A stretch of 64,000 nucleotides of DNA from Tulasnella sp. 424 (GCA_019633425.1 WSUB01000002.1:372001-436000), one strand, 5' to 3'; counted from the stretch's first letter, positions 10,783 to 22,629 are shown. Numbers and translations are program-made. The notes: generated by a model from the letters alone, not told the origin.

Positions 10783-13700
10783 ACCTACTTTCCTTCCCCC
10801 GTTCATCGCTACCCCCGACTTTGTTCCCTGTACTTTCTGGCGCCGTCTCCCCGTCGGCCATTGTTATCGTCACCCGTGTAGTTCTAATTCGCTTTTCTAC
10901 CATTACATCGTTATAGATGGTTGTATTATCCTTCCCCACTCGGTCCACACGTCTTGCATGGTTTTACTTATTCCCGCCCCTTCGACATCCCCATCACGAC
11001 TCTCCTCTCTCCACGCCTTCACCCATTCCTCTTTAACGGTTCTCCTCAGTGTCAAACTTGTTATAACATGAGTTTTCTATTACAATTCGCTTTTCTTAAT
11101 TATGACCTTTCGACGCTTCGTTTACGATTATATGCATATGTCCTTTGAGGTACCAACCTTGGGTGTTTAGCGCGCTCTCTCGACATGAGCCCGATCTAAG
11201 ACACCGACGATCTTCGCACTCTTGCCTCCTAAAGACACTCGGATCGACTTGAGAAGTTCAAGAAGCTACCAAGATAGTCTTTTGGCAGAGGCTGAACTCT
11301 TTCGTTGTGGCTAGCTGCCCATGCGCTTGCCACATTGAAAGCCCGAAACCCTAATTGCCTGTCCTCAAGCTGATACTTGGCCTCAGCGCTCAAAATCCGT
11401 CCTTGTAACTTTGATGATTGGACGGACCGTCCCCCGCGCCTCGTCTACGGGGCGACTGTCCGTCTCCTGGCTTACACGCAAAAGCGTACACTTTGAGGAG
11501 AAAGGGATCAATTCCTCATTTCGCCCATTATGGACGAGGACCGCTTTTGTCCTGTCTCATCGTACACCGATTTGCAAAAAGCGGCAAATGAAAGGTCCTC
11601 TGACCTCTAGTAGAGAAGAAATTTACAAGAAGCGCGTTAGAACAATTAGGCTTGAGCTGGATTGGGTTTGTCTCCTGAGCTGTCCTCTCGATGCAGCTTG
11701 GAAAGAAGGAGGATCGTTCTTCGACCTTAGGTGCCGCCCGCGGCAGATTGACCATCGATTTCCTTGTTCGAGAGGAGGAGGATCTGAAGCCATACCAAAC
11801 GTAGAAGGAGAGAAACGCGGAGTCGATCGACTTTCGGACCTGTTGGTGTTCACGAGTCCATGCGATGAGTTGCCATATATCGGCTGTGATCCATTGGTCC
11901 GAGAGATCCACCTGCGAAATTGGGAACTGCGCGAGAAGCCCCGTATTTGATGTGGCTTTTCGTTCCTTTCACTCCTCTGCACATGTACACTTCCCTTCTT
12001 TTACCGCATTGGGTATGTCGCCCCCAATGCAGTGAATCGTCGTCTAATCCCGGTGCTGCGTGAAGACGTGCTTTATGTTAATGATGTCCGAGCGGTCCCG
12101 AACGGGTTTCTACAATAACGCGGAATCGTCCGTTTGCAGGACAGGACAGGGCAGGATGCGATCACGATGAGCAGCCAAGGTAAAATCAGCAGAAGCAATA
12201 ATCGCCGATTTCGTCAGCTGCTGTAACCGAGCGTGGTTTGGGAACGAGAAGGTCTTCGAAAATGACCGGATGTATCCGTGCTGTCTTGATCCCTAACGGC
12301 AGTGTAAAGTGTACAGTAATCTGGCAACGAGGCGGATTGGAAAAGGGTAAATAAATAGAGGGGATCTGTCGTCCTCCCCGCGATACGTTCTCCACGGGCT
12401 CCGGAGACGGGGTTTGGTTGGTGTCTTCCCTTTTGACGCTCTGTCGCCATGCCATGCCAGGCAGGTCTGCTGGATCCCCCCACACGAATTCCCCGCAATC
12501 CCACATTGTAAGAGAGACCTTCTCTTACAGGCTTAGGGCATGCACGAGCCACGTCATGATCGTATCACTAGCACAATGGAGAAAACAATGTGGTTGGAGA
12601 ATTTTTCATTTCTTTCTCGATTAATATTGATGACCCAGCTCCCGGGGGTAGGTGACTGCCTTAACCGACGAGTCAGTCAATTTGACCTCGAGGCGCGAAG
12701 TTTTGAAACAAAACACATAGTGCCAAACCCGAGGAGGCCAAGTCCGTTCGTAAGCCAGAGCCGAGGGTAAGAACGGCCGTAGTCGGGCAGGCCGGGAAGA
12801 TGGATGCATGTGAATCGGACGGAGGGGACCACAGTGAAAGAAGGCCCAACACAAGGGTTTTCGAAGGAGCCCTATCAGTTATCTTTCGCAGTTCATCACG
12901 CGTGTTTTGCCTCTTGGTGGACCAATTGCAATCATTATCACCCGTAGAACGCGGCCTGGAACTGAGGAACAGATCGGTGTGGAATACACATTCTTGCACC
13001 CCAGAACCGAGCCGACTGGAGCGACGAATGAAAGCGAAAGCCTTCTCCGTGCGGGGACAGTCGACGAGTAAAGTCGCTCAAAAATGTATACGAGAAAACG
13101 TATCCAGTCTTGGGATGTCCTCCCAGTTCGCTGGCCAAAGAGACCTGTTGTCCCCGAAGTAGGATACCACCTCATTTCGGTCAACAAAATATCAAACCTC
13201 CGGCCTCAACCACACTAGACAAGGGTAGAGAACTGGATAAGAAAAAAAATTGACTGAATCGACTACGTCGACATGACGCAGATTAGATTGCCTGAAACTA
13301 GTTGAACTGAGCTGACGGCTTACGCGGGCTAGGATTGCTCCATTATCGCTGCCAACGGATCGTATCCGAAGCACCAAACATAGCCAGGCTCGATTAGACC
13401 GCAGCTGAGGTTGGCGCGCACACTGAGAGGAGGCCATTCACCGCCTCTATCAACTTGTTCAGCGATATGCTAACGAGCGTTACTGCCTAGAAGCATCAGG
13501 AAGAAAAGGGGGGTTGCGACCGCAGGAGATGACTCCTACGATTTGGGAATTCACCTGCTTCTCGGTCGATTTGAACGAAAGGACGAAACTCGCAGTTGGG
13601 TCTCAAAAAATCGGTGATTCCGAAGACGAAGGGAAGACTGGGATTGCTCGGTGTGTTTTTCGATGTCGATGCGGGGGGTGGTTTCAGCGAACGAAGGACG

Positions 13701-15779
13701 CTAGATGGAAACCGAATGTAGTAGCGCCGACCCACAGGAGTAGTTGGGAGAGAGGACTTGTGGCCATGGAAGGCAGGGGAATATCTCTGGAGGGGGACGA
13801 CTATTCAGTGTCAGGGCGATGGAGTGGGAGGGGCCTGGATGTGGCCTTGGGCCACTCGCAATTTCCCAAAGGGGGAGGACCGTACGGCCAATCCGCAACA
13901 AGCAAGTCTGCATCTGGCAGGGCAGAATTCAACACTAACTTACTTAATTGACTTTTTCACTTGTCCCAGAATGCAAGGTGTGACCTGTAATACTGGTCAA
14001 AGGCCAGCATTAGCCTCGCTAAATCAACACGGTCGATGAATTGCCATTTTACCAAGCGGAGAAAGTGGTAGCCGAGAAGACGTCAAAGAGACAGTAGTCG
14101 AAGACGCCTATTTGGCCGCAGGCCTTCTCACCCTTGACTTGAGAGGGGCGAAGGGGTGTGGTACTATAGGATATTGCCGAGACGAAATGGCGTTCAGGAG
14201 ATTTTTCCAGATTTTCCGCCTTTCCCATACCCCACAGCCATTATTACTCGAACGCTGTGGGAATGGCCAGCAGAGTGGCCATGCTCTTCATGCTCCGTAA
14301 GCTCCTTCATCGTGGAAAGTTCGTACCCCAGATATTGTCAGCGACTTGCGGCACGGTTGTAAGTAATAAGAGAAACTGAATGGATTTCACGACTCACGCT
14401 AAACACGTCACGAAACAAGCTTTAAAACTCCCTCGTAGACCAGATCAGCGATAAGTCTCATCGCCCATCTGAGTCTAGGTGGTCTCTTCCGAACACGGTA
14501 CCCAGAACTAGTCTAAGTTTGCGGGATTCCGCTCGACTGCGTCAAGAATAGCAATCAAGAGGGTGCTATGCGTCGGGGGATCTTGCCAAGTACAGCCATG
14601 CAGAGCTTTCACTCTACAAACTTGCTGGACAAGTTATATGTGCAAGGTCGTTGGGTAGAGAGATCGACTTGGATGACGCAGAAAGTCGAGGTTGGCCTTC
14701 CACGACTAGCAGGGGGACATCCTCGAAGATCGCCGCTTACGTCAAGTTCTCCGTGATCATTGCCTCAAGTGGGAAGCTGCAGAACCCCTTTCAGCCTCAT
14801 GTCCTCGTCACCTTACCCTGACCACCTCCTTGCCCCCGCACGACTCGAACACAAGGTTCAGACGTCACGCTCCATCCAACAGCTTCTCAAGTCTGTTCGT
14901 CCCACCAACAAGCATTTTGTCACAGTCCAAAGATCAAGCTCCACTGGTCCTCCGCTTCCCCTCCCAGCCCGGTAGCTTAAACCGCATTGTTCACTCTCCC
15001 AGGATGCTAGGCATTGATTCCTCTCTCGCTGATTTGAGTCACTGCGAGAAGGATCATAGCCCCTTTCGGCAACGAGCCCCTGCAGGTTCAGGGTGTGACA
15101 GGTTTGATGTGACTTTTGCTGTCGGTTGCGTCCTTGCAAAGAACAGCCACATATGGCAATTGCGTCAGACCTCGTGTTAGAAACATGGGTTTGAACTTTA
15201 GCTTGGGCAGGAGTGTGACATCTCAGGCTGCCCTGCGGGCTTGAGCCCTCTTCTTGCCCGTTCCTTCAAACCACCGCGCAAGTCTTCTTGCCCTTGGTCT
15301 TTGAACCGAACCACCCAACATCTCTTTCAACAACCGCCCAAGAAACATCGTATATTAGGCGATACTCTCCGATCTCCTCTCTCTGGATATCCAAGCACAC
15401 CAAGCCCTCGCCCACCTTTCTTACGTCAAGTCGCCCGAACAATCATCAAGGAACCACGTCTCTCCCGAGCGGACCCGCTTCGCTCATCACCCCGTCACCA
15501 GAGGTCTAGCAAATTATTACCTGCAAGACACCAGAAGACCCCTAGACCATATTAATATCCTCTCATTTCCCGGCGGGAGACAGCTTTTGCAAAGCCCATA
15601 CCCCCTCCCTCATTCTCCTTTCCTCCCTCCCTTTTTTTTTTCCCCGTCGCCAGCTCCAGCACCAAAGGTTCAGACTGCTCTAATCGAGTATACCCTCTTT
15701 TTCAAGACTTGTACAACACGCCAACTACAACAAGAACAAAAATCGAATCGCAGTAAAACTAAAATCAGCCAATCGCAAA
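10783..15779. other. Gene-poor intergenic region, about 5 kb
   Basis: This contains the 3' flank of the preceding gene, then short competing frames on both strands without recognisable domains. A minus-strand frame at 11528-11911 has a short protein-like stretch (DIWQLIAWTREHQQVRKSID), but no partner exon was found. A 7-bp inverted repeat (ATGGCCA/TGGCCAT) lies near 14262-14281. The last 200 bp (about 15580-15660) are strongly CT-rich and probably form the promoter/leader of the next gene. Confidence 0.5.
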
Positions 15780-17153
15780 ATGCAGCCTCGCCGTATCCTC
15801 GCCGTACGTATTTTGCATATCAACCCTGATATTCCTGCAAAACTGATCACCCTGACCCCCCTACTCTGTTTTCCCTTTTTCTTTTCGCCGTCTCACCCAC
15901 TCGAATGATGGGGCTTGCACTTTTTTAGAGATCCCTGTCCGCAATGTCCGAGGCGGGCAATAAGGCCCTTTGTCTCGTCGCTAAGCCCAAAGGCAGTCGA
16001 AATGTAAGTGGCATTGTACGACGGCGATACCAATTGAGGCTGACCATGAAACATGCGTTGAAACACAGCCTATGGAAGATGTTGAGTTCGGCAACGAGAC
16101 GGATCCCGCATACATGGCGACTGAGCCCAACTCGCCGTTCGTCTTTGTCAGTCCTTTTTTCTACGGGCTTCTCGTGTCTTCGCATGACGTCCTTACTCGC
16201 TCGCGTCTTTCCCCCATTATTCAATTTATTAGCCAACTGAAGCTGGATGCAGACAAGGCGGATTTTTCGACTCGGTCACACTGGATTTTGAGATTCCGCG
16301 CGTGGCGGCAGATGAAGATGAGGAAGATCAATCGGACGGAAGTAGGGATTCCATTTGGACTGTGAGTTTGCTTCCGTCTGCCACGCTGCTGGGCGGCGAT
16401 TTGGTCACTAGTACGCTAACATGGGCTGTTCAGGCTTCGGATTTCCAGGACATCGCCTACGAGTTGGGCGTCGCCGATATCCTCCTAGCCCCGAGCGACC
16501 CAAACGCAAACCCCTACTACCCTGAGATGCCTTCAACCCGTGAGCCAACGTCGTTCGGTAGCTCTGTTGATGGAGGGGGCGCTGTCGGGACCGCTGAGAG
16601 AAAGTCGCCGCTCAGGAACCTCGTCCGACGGATCTCCAACACCTTCATCCTGAAACCTGGGGCAGTGATTGTCGAGGAGAAGAGTGACAGCCCGAGCAGC
16701 TCCCCCGCCAGCACACTCATGAGTCTTCCGCAGATTGATGATGTACCTCCTCAGGTACGCGTCTTCGGAACATTCATCGTCTGACTGATATCGTTCACTG
16801 ACAACGTCATGTGTGGCGCCTTCAGCTTGCTCGTTTTAGTTTCGCTTCGGATGCGACGACGGGAACCTTGGCACGATATTTAGCACGAAGGCAACTGCAG
16901 TCCAGAGGCATAGAGAAGACGTTGAACACGTCGATCTTGGCCTACGAGAGGGAAGGGTCATGGCTTCTCGACCACGACTCCATGGACAGGAACTTCGTTT
17001 GTCCCGTAAGTGTTGCGTCGAAGTCTCGTTCAAAGATTGTCTGACCTTGTTGTCCATTAGTTCCCGACATGCGAAGCTCATTACGGTGCCGGTGCAGGGA
17101 GAAGAACGAGGCCCGCCGTCCGACCTCAGGTGGAGACTGTTTACGAGGATTGA
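15780..17153 (+). CDS. Hypothetical acidic protein with Ser-rich centre
   Basis: Not recognised. Exons at 15780-15803, 15929-16003 and 16069-about 16150, then from CCAACTG near 16230 to about 16361, from 16434, and two further exons ending in TGA at 17151-17153, join in phase via good splice sites. The N-terminus reads MQPRRILARSLSAMSEAGNK; a second Met (MSEAGNK, 15944) is an alternative start. The middle is acidic (ADEDEEDQSDGSRD), followed by a basic/hydrophobic patch (LRNLVRRISNTFILKPG), a Ser-rich linker and a helical C-terminal part (LARYLARRQLQSRGIEKTL). The last exon adds FPTCEAHYGAG after NFVCP, putting two cysteines close together, but this is too little to claim a zinc finger. Confidence 0.6.
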
Positions 17154-17454
17154 TACGTTCTGATTCTTTCTTGGGTTTCCTGTAAGCTTCGACCCATTCG
17201 TTGGTCGAGATACAAGCTAATGACCGTCTCTAAAATTTACAGGATATCATGATCGCGCTCGGTTTTCTCTACTTTACACATCGCATGAACGGCTTCTCAG
17301 CTTCTCTATTGCAGCGGCTGCATGCAGTCGTTTTGTCATTCACATTCCCACCACACCTCACTGTAATATACCATCCTTGCACTCCGACTCTGTTTCACGC
17401 GACCACCATGCCCACAATCGAGATCCAATAGGAGATACGTATTACGGTGGGGGC
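17154..17454. other. Convergent intergenic interval
   Basis: Short interval between the stop of the unknown gene at 15780-17153 and the stop of the minus-strand glutaredoxin. It probably holds both 3' untranslated regions. No independent feature was seen. Confidence 0.5.
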
Positions 17455-18175
17455 TCAAGGGGACCCCTTGACGACCAAACCCCCTTCCTCAAGACGGGGC
17501 TTGAGGTCATGGCTATTGTGCATCGAATGGATGTCGTCCGAGCCTCCGATGGAACGGCCCTTAAGAATGATGTTGGGAACTGTGCCTCTACCCGTTAGGC
17601 GCGTTAGGTATTTCTTGAGGAGTAAAGTGTCGTCTGGTAGAGGGGCGAGGTCAGGACATGACGAGACATGAAGATTTCTGGAGATGGGGACTCAGCTTAC
17701 TTCGGAGATTAGTCTCGACGATGAAGGGTTTGGGTTCGATTTCGTACTTCTCAAGCAGGCGTTTCGCTGCCTGCGAGTACGGACAATATGTCTAAAAAAT
17801 CCAGGTAATTAGATTCAAATTGAAGTTTTTGTCTGAAACCGTTCGCACTTTACTGAAGACGACGAGCGGGGTCTCTTTTTCCGTGGCCATAACTCGCCGA
17901 ATCCACTCCGAGGGCCGGATAACTTCTTCCACGCCGAGAGCATGTGGCGAGAGGAGCGTTCCATCCTCCACTTCGGGGAGTGGTTGGTCCGGGTAATGCT
18001 TTAGGACGTGGATCAAGCCTTTCAGCTGGAGCGTTGGATCGTTGATGAGAGCGCTCCAATGTTTAGCGGAGCGGTAATCACGCGTTTGGGCCTTGAGGCC
18101 GAGCTGTATAACAAGGAAGCACGATATTGCGATGCCCAAATAGATGAACATCCTCCTGGCCGTAGTTTGTATCAT
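17455..18175 (-). CDS. Membrane-anchored monothiol glutaredoxin (Grx6/Grx7 type)
   Basis: Exons 17849-18175, 17701-17791 and 17455-17633 give 198 aa. Residues 8-25 form a hydrophobic signal-anchor (MFIYLGIAISCFLVIQLGL) directly after a basic start. After a linker, the glutaredoxin fold carries TYCPYSQAAKRLLEKY with a CPYS active site, then TVPNIILKGRSIGGSDD, which supplies the TVP glutathione-binding loop and GG-x-DD motif. Active-site CPYS plus an N-terminal anchor is the pattern of yeast Grx7, a secretory-pathway glutaredoxin that resolves glutathione mixed disulfides. The Golgi/ER lumen location is inferred. The frame is open upstream to 18391, but the ATG at 18175 places the anchor at the N-terminus as expected. 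The gene is divergent from the membrane protein at 18493. Confidence 0.85.
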
Positions 18176-18492
18176 CGAAGAGATTGTTTCCTTGTCGAGG
18201 TAGCACTTTGATTGGAAAAGAGAGGGAGAGGTTGGACTTTGGGCAGCCTTGACACGCTTTGAGAGATAGGTGCGCGTGGCAGAATGCAAAGCGCGCGGCG
18301 TCGAATGCCGTGTGACGCTGACGTAAGCTACATTTCTGACCTTGGCACACATGGTGTCCCCTGTCACTTCGACGCAGCAGCGCAGTTCCATTGTCCACTG
18401 CGCTCCTTATCATCACCAGACATTTTCCCCAATTATAAACCTTCTCCTCTGACTCTCCCTTTTCCATTGGGAATCTTCCTACCACCACCACC
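18176..18492. promoter_or_regulatory. Shared divergent promoter between glutaredoxin and membrane-protein gene
   Basis: About 317 bp separate the two start codons. An AATTATAAACC TATA-like box sits around 18429-18439, about 55 bp before the ATG at 18493, in a CT-rich context. Coupled expression is possible but not shown. Confidence 0.5.
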
Positions 18493-20436
18493 ATGATCAT
18501 CTTGAACAGCGACGGGACCCCCGCATCCCCAACCTCAAAATCTTCGGCCACTTCGCCAACATTGCCAACACACCGACAACCTGAAACCGACGTTAGTAGT
18601 CAATCAGCCCCGCTACTACTTGCCCCTCCGCCACCTCCGTATGGATATTCGGGAGGGCAGCCGCCCATCGACGACTTTGGCGAACCAGCCGGACGGAGAT
18701 TCTTAAAGGCCTTCGCAGTTGCACTGGGCATCTATTTCTTAGGTGGAATTCTGCTAGGCGGTATAATGACTGAAGATGTCCGATATCGCTGGGTAAGTCG
18801 CTCGCTTGCAGGTTCAGGTGCTGCGGAGTTCTGAACTCGTCTGTGCGCATATTAGGGCCCACCGCCAGAACCTGATACCGCCGATGGACAGGAGGTGGCC
18901 TGCCATTTGCCATTCGAACCTTTGGATGGCTCATCTAAATACGACTACCCCTGGGGACCTCCGTCTACACCTTCTGAGACAACCATATCAGTCCCCGAAG
19001 GTGGAAGCGCCTATGTTATTTTCCCTCCTTACGCTTCACGAACAACATTCCAGCTGGCAGTAGACAATGTTTCCCTCCATTACTTCCTATCAAGGGGATC
19101 TCTTGGATCCGGAATCATTCGTTTCGTTCCTGGGAATTACCTCGAACCCGACCAACCAATTACCGGCGAAATCATCACCCGGTACTGGAGTCACGCAGCT
19201 CGCGATAGAGCCAACATATGCATATTAAGCAGGAAGGAGGGTGGGCAAGGTCTTGGCATATTCGTAAGCCCATCCTCACAACCGATTCAACGTCTTGAGT
19301 AATCTAACCAGATGCCCAGACCCCGTCTGGATGGCCGGTTCGGACGGAGGATAACCTTTCCTTTGAAGTCACTGTTACATTACCCCCATCCCTCTGTAGG
19401 TTTTTCTTTGAACTCGATCGAAATCATCGTGTTCATTTGGGCGCGACCCTCCTCATTCCAGATCCTTTCAGACCTGCTGGGAACTTGGAGACCGAAATGC
19501 CACTTTTTACTCATGATATCGGCGACCTCAGGGATCGCATGTTTTTCCAGAGTGTCAAACTGCGTTCGTCTAACTCAGCGGTTCGGGTCAAGGTATTCAT
19601 TCGTATGTGCGCCTGGTGCTCTACGGCTTTCCTGACTTTCCGTTTCAGTCTTTGCATGCTCAGAACACGGAGGTTAGGACATCAAACGCCAATATCTTGG
19701 GAAATTTCGACTCCAGCGGAAGCCTAAAGCTGGTGACCACGAACGGTTATATTCAGGTATAGCCTATTAGTAATGCATAACTAGAGCGACGACGTGAAAT
19801 ACTGATTCCTCGGCATAATTGCAGGCGAAAGTACAGGCTTTCAACCATGATTGGCACCAGCCGACCGCCGTGTATGCGAAAACCTCTAACGGGTCCGTTA
19901 CCGGTTTGTATGCCTCGTAACAGAACAACTGAGATTCGATTGTCCCCTGTAGGCGCATCGAGACCGACATCACACTTCAAACAGATATCCACATTCGTGA
20001 ACCTTCTATCGACGGTGGTCTCAAGGTGGACGCCGTGAGTTGGCCCTATCATTCTCACTCTAAAACAGTCCTGAAGCCATTACGCTCTTCATAGATTGCC
20101 ACCAACGGCCGACTTAATGTGACGATTCCCTCCGCACCAGTCGGAAGTCACATCCAACTTAACGCAAAGACAAGCAATGCAGGGACCTTCGTTGGCCTAC
20201 CTCCAGCCTTCGAAGGCAGACTCTCCCTTCGCACATCAAATGGATACGCCCTGGCTAACAATCGACCACGCGAAGACCCCTCGCATCACGGATTGCACAG
20301 GACGCTCATCATTGACAACCATAACGGACGCTCTCTTGAAGGTCGTGTGTGGTGGGGATCAGACAAGGATCATCGTGACCTTGGGTACGCCAAGGTAACA
20401 ACCACAAACGGTGATAACATAGTTGATCTACTTTAA
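18493..20436 (+). CDS. Single-pass membrane protein with DUF4097-like ectodomain
   Basis: Seven exons: 18493-18792, 18856-19263, 19320-19592, 19649-19756, 19825-about 19890, about 19952-20037 and 20095-20436. A disordered Pro-rich cytosolic start (about 75 aa) is followed by one transmembrane segment (FLKAFAVALGIYFLGGILLG). The large remainder should be outside the cytosol. Its second half repeats short beta-strand units such as VRTSNANILG, LVTTNGYIQ, AKTSNG, LRTSNGYALAN and VTTTNGD. This is typical of DUF4097-type putative adhesin beta-helices, seen in many basidiomycete membrane proteins of unknown role. The fifth intron fits frame best with a GTCCGT donor. The last exon is partly copied into the tandem duplication downstream (see 22080-22250). 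Confidence 0.75.
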
Positions 20437-20905
20437 TGGACGGGCCTTGGCGAAAAGATGCGGTGTCTGTAATGTACTTTACGAGCTCTGGTGTATGTAG
20501 TTAGATTGTACCTCCCATAGCTATGGATATTTCTAGCATTTATGTGCACGGGTAAATGGCGGACATATACAGTCGTAACCTGGCCGGTTCTTCTGGGAAA
20601 TCAACGAGACGGCATTTCGGAATCCAAAGAAAAGTTCATGCAAGGTGGGGAAGGAGAGCATGGGTCATATACCCCTTAGGATTTAGCCCCCATGTTAGAC
20701 TCTCTATATTGAACTCCTTTTTTTTTTTTCAACCTTGACATGTAGGAGGGAGGTGGAGTGATGGTAAAATCGCGACCAGGTGATGCGGGCTCGAGTGCTT
20801 GGTGAATGTAGTTTCATGTAACAAGATGGTTTCCATACACGGCTGTACATAAATAGCTAGGGTTAGGGTTAAAGAATGCTAAAGAAAACATGTAGAAACC
20901 CCGAC
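20437..20905. other. 3' flank of the DUF4097-like gene and of U2 copy 1
   Basis: A noncoding stretch matched by the equivalent stretch in unit 2 (22251-22629). Near its end lies TAGGGTTAGGGTTA, two telomere-type hexamers, at the same relative position in both units just beyond the 3' end of U2. Confidence 0.6.
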
Positions 20906-21261
20906 AACACTCGCCGCTTGTGCAATAGCGAGGTCATCTCGTGGTAGGTCGTGCAAGCAGAGGACCACACCACTGGGAAGTGAAAAATAAGTAAACCATA
21001 AACGAGTCCGTAGACCCATAAAAGTGGTTAAACTTTTAAGAACAGANNNNNNNNNNNNNNNNNNNNNNNNNNNNNNNNNNNNNNNNNNNNNNNNNNNNNN
21101 NNNNNNNNNNNNNNNNNNNNNNNNNNNNNNNNNNNNNNNNNNNNNNCCACTGGGAAGTGAAAAATAAGTAAACCATAAACGAGTCCGTAGACCCATAAAA
21201 GTGGTTAAACTTTTAAGAACAGATACTACACTTGATCTAAGCCAGGAGGCTAGAGTGGTGC
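20906..21261 (-). ncRNA. U2 spliceosomal snRNA, copy 1 (interrupted by assembly gap)
   Basis: On the minus strand the RNA starts near 21261 with a GC-rich 5' hairpin followed by GGCTTAGATCAAGTGTAGTA and ATCTGTTCTT. These are the stem I end and the branch-point-recognition sequence of U2, which base-pairs with the intron branch site in the spliceosome. Further on are an Sm-type site (ACTTATTTTTCAC) and a terminal stem-loop IV with the conserved TATTGCA loop (near 20910-20932). The copy is split by 100 N. The 77 bases either side of the gap are identical, and collapsing them leaves about 179 nt, the same length as copy 2. The 3' end is approximate. Confidence 0.9.
21047..21146. other. 100-N scaffold gap flanked by a 77-bp exact direct repeat
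   Basis: Exactly 100 N. Bases 20970-21046 are identical to 21147-21223. This is what is expected when two contigs that really overlap are joined with a fixed-size gap. The long X-containing open frame spanning it is an artefact. Confidence 0.9.
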
Positions 21262-21286
21262 CGAACCGTGAACGGGGGCGAGGTGG

Positions 21287-21326
21287 GCATATATAGGTTT
21301 TGGCAATCGTGCACGGACCACTGCGG
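21287..21326 (-). promoter_or_regulatory. U2 copy 1 core promoter block
   Basis: Forty bases upstream of the U2 5' end are identical in both copies. They include a TATATA box about 30 bp before the predicted start and the downstream-strand motif GGTCCGTGCACGATTGCC. Position and conservation indicate a polymerase II snRNA promoter. Confidence 0.7.
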
Positions 21327-21883
21327 TGACTAGAAGCGCCGGACCCGGCGGTGGCTCGTGCACCGAAAACCGAAAGGCGGAACAGGGCACCAATGGCAAG
21401 TCCTTCAGGAGCTGATAAACGAGAATTCGGAGTCTCCTGCGAGATAATCGCCGTGGTTGGAATGCATCGCGACGCTTCATTGTTCGGGTTGGGTGGCCAA
21501 CTTAGACCGCGTTTAGCGACAGGGAACAACAGGCGAGAAACTGTCTAGTTGTGACGCTCTTAGGAAAAGAACCACGGGAAAGGAACGGATCGTGGTTTTG
21601 GATCTCGTGGATGGCGCCTTGGCTTGCAGGAGATAGAGGAAGATGGTCGGGCCACTGCTTAAAATTTTAAAAGTCGACCGACACAAGTCTTCTCTCGTCG
21701 TGTCGACCAGGGGGAGCAAACGCCGTGCATTTCGAAACGATATGAAATTAGTAAAGAAGGAATATCAAAAGTCCAAAGTTCAGCTTCAGCAGCTGGTAGG
21801 CTCGATGAGAGAGAATAGGGCATCTAAATTCTCGATACAACAGCAGTTCAGGATGCAGGATGGGTTTCGACAGCTTCGAACAT
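21327..21883. other. Diverged noncoding part of duplication unit 1
   Basis: Homologous in patches to 22874-23381 in unit 2, for example around AATCGCCGTGGTTGGAATGC. No coding frame is conserved between the two. It probably holds further U2 upstream sequence and the 3' flank of the mucin-like gene. Confidence 0.5.
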
Positions 21884-22079
21884 TTACGCGACGGTGAACT
21901 AGAAAGAAGCAATCAATCGGAACAACGCCAAAACTGCCACGAATATGGGTGTACTCACGTAAGCTCAAGCGTCCATGGTACCGTGCCGTGTGACTGAGGC
22001 AAGTGCTGGTTTATGGCTGGAAGCAACGTTGATGCTACCAATACGATATATACTTGCCAGCAGGCAAGCCACCAGTGAC
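21884..22079 (-). pseudogene. Pseudogene: last two exons of the mucin-like secreted protein
   Basis: A copy of the last two exons of the gene at 23382-25511, with the GTGAGT donor and the 15-nt terminal exon (21884-21898) retained. A 4-nt insertion after GLPAGKY shifts frame, and the Trp codon in the DAWAY segment has become TGA. The upstream exons are absent because the duplication breakpoint lies at 22079/22080. Confidence 0.85.
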
Positions 22080-22250
22080 AGACCCTTCGCATCATGGATT
22101 GCACAGGATGCTCGTTATTAACAAATGTTCCGGAAACTTTCTTGAAGGTCGCGTGTGATGGGGACCAGAAAAGGATCATCGTGACCTTAGGTACGCGACG
22201 GTAATTAACAAGGTACCACAAATGCTGTTAACCAGGTCGAGCTACTTTAA
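22080..22250 (+). pseudogene. Pseudogene: 3' end of the DUF4097-like gene
   Basis: A copy of 20274-20436 (the last part of the terminal exon). It starts abruptly at the duplication junction, so it has no start or upstream exons. The codon for the first Trp in the RVWWG segment has become TGA, and small indels follow. Confidence 0.85.
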
Positions 22251-22629
22251 TGGGCAGGCCCTGGCGAAAACATGTGGTGTTGGTAACATACTTTACGAGC
22301 CCCGGTGTATGTAGTTCGGTTGTATTTTCTATAGATACTACTAGCAGTCGTGTGCGTAAAAGGCAGCCATATACAGTAATAACTTGGCCGGTTCTTCTAA
22401 GAGATCGATGTGACGGCATTTCGGAATCCAAAGAAAAATCATGCAGTGGAGGGAAGGAGAGCTTAGGCCATAAATATCTATCAGGATTCAGCCTCTATGG
22501 TAGACTCTCTACATCGAACCCACCTGTTTTGCAACCTTAGCATGTAGGAAGGTGGTTTCCAGACGTAGCTTAACCTAAATAGCTAGGGTTAGGGTTTAAG
22601 AATGCCAAAGAAAATGTGAAGAATCCTGA

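Larger units (their letters stand above)
20274..22079. repeat. Tandem duplication, unit 1
   Basis: This unit begins inside the last exon of the DUF4097-like gene and ends inside a copy of the penultimate exon of the mucin-like gene. Alignment by eye to unit 2 shows long shared blocks: the terminal coding region, its 3' flank (CATTTCGGAATCCAAAGAAA), the U2 gene, the U2 upstream block and the exon pair at the far end. Unit 1 contains the assembly gap. Confidence 0.85.

Noticed and set aside
11528..11911. Minus-strand frame with a protein-like stretch (DIWQLIAWTREHQQVRKSID)
   Set aside because: The remainder is low quality, no start context, splice partner or known family was found, and the plus strand has an equally long unrelated frame.
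14262..14281. ATGGCCA/TGGCCAT inverted repeat
   Set aside because: Seven-base arms are too short to stand out without further context.
20879..21529. A 216-codon minus-strand frame crossing the N gap
   Set aside because: It is U2 RNA sequence read as protein, with the duplicated 77-bp block on both sides of the gap giving a repeated peptide. Not a gene.
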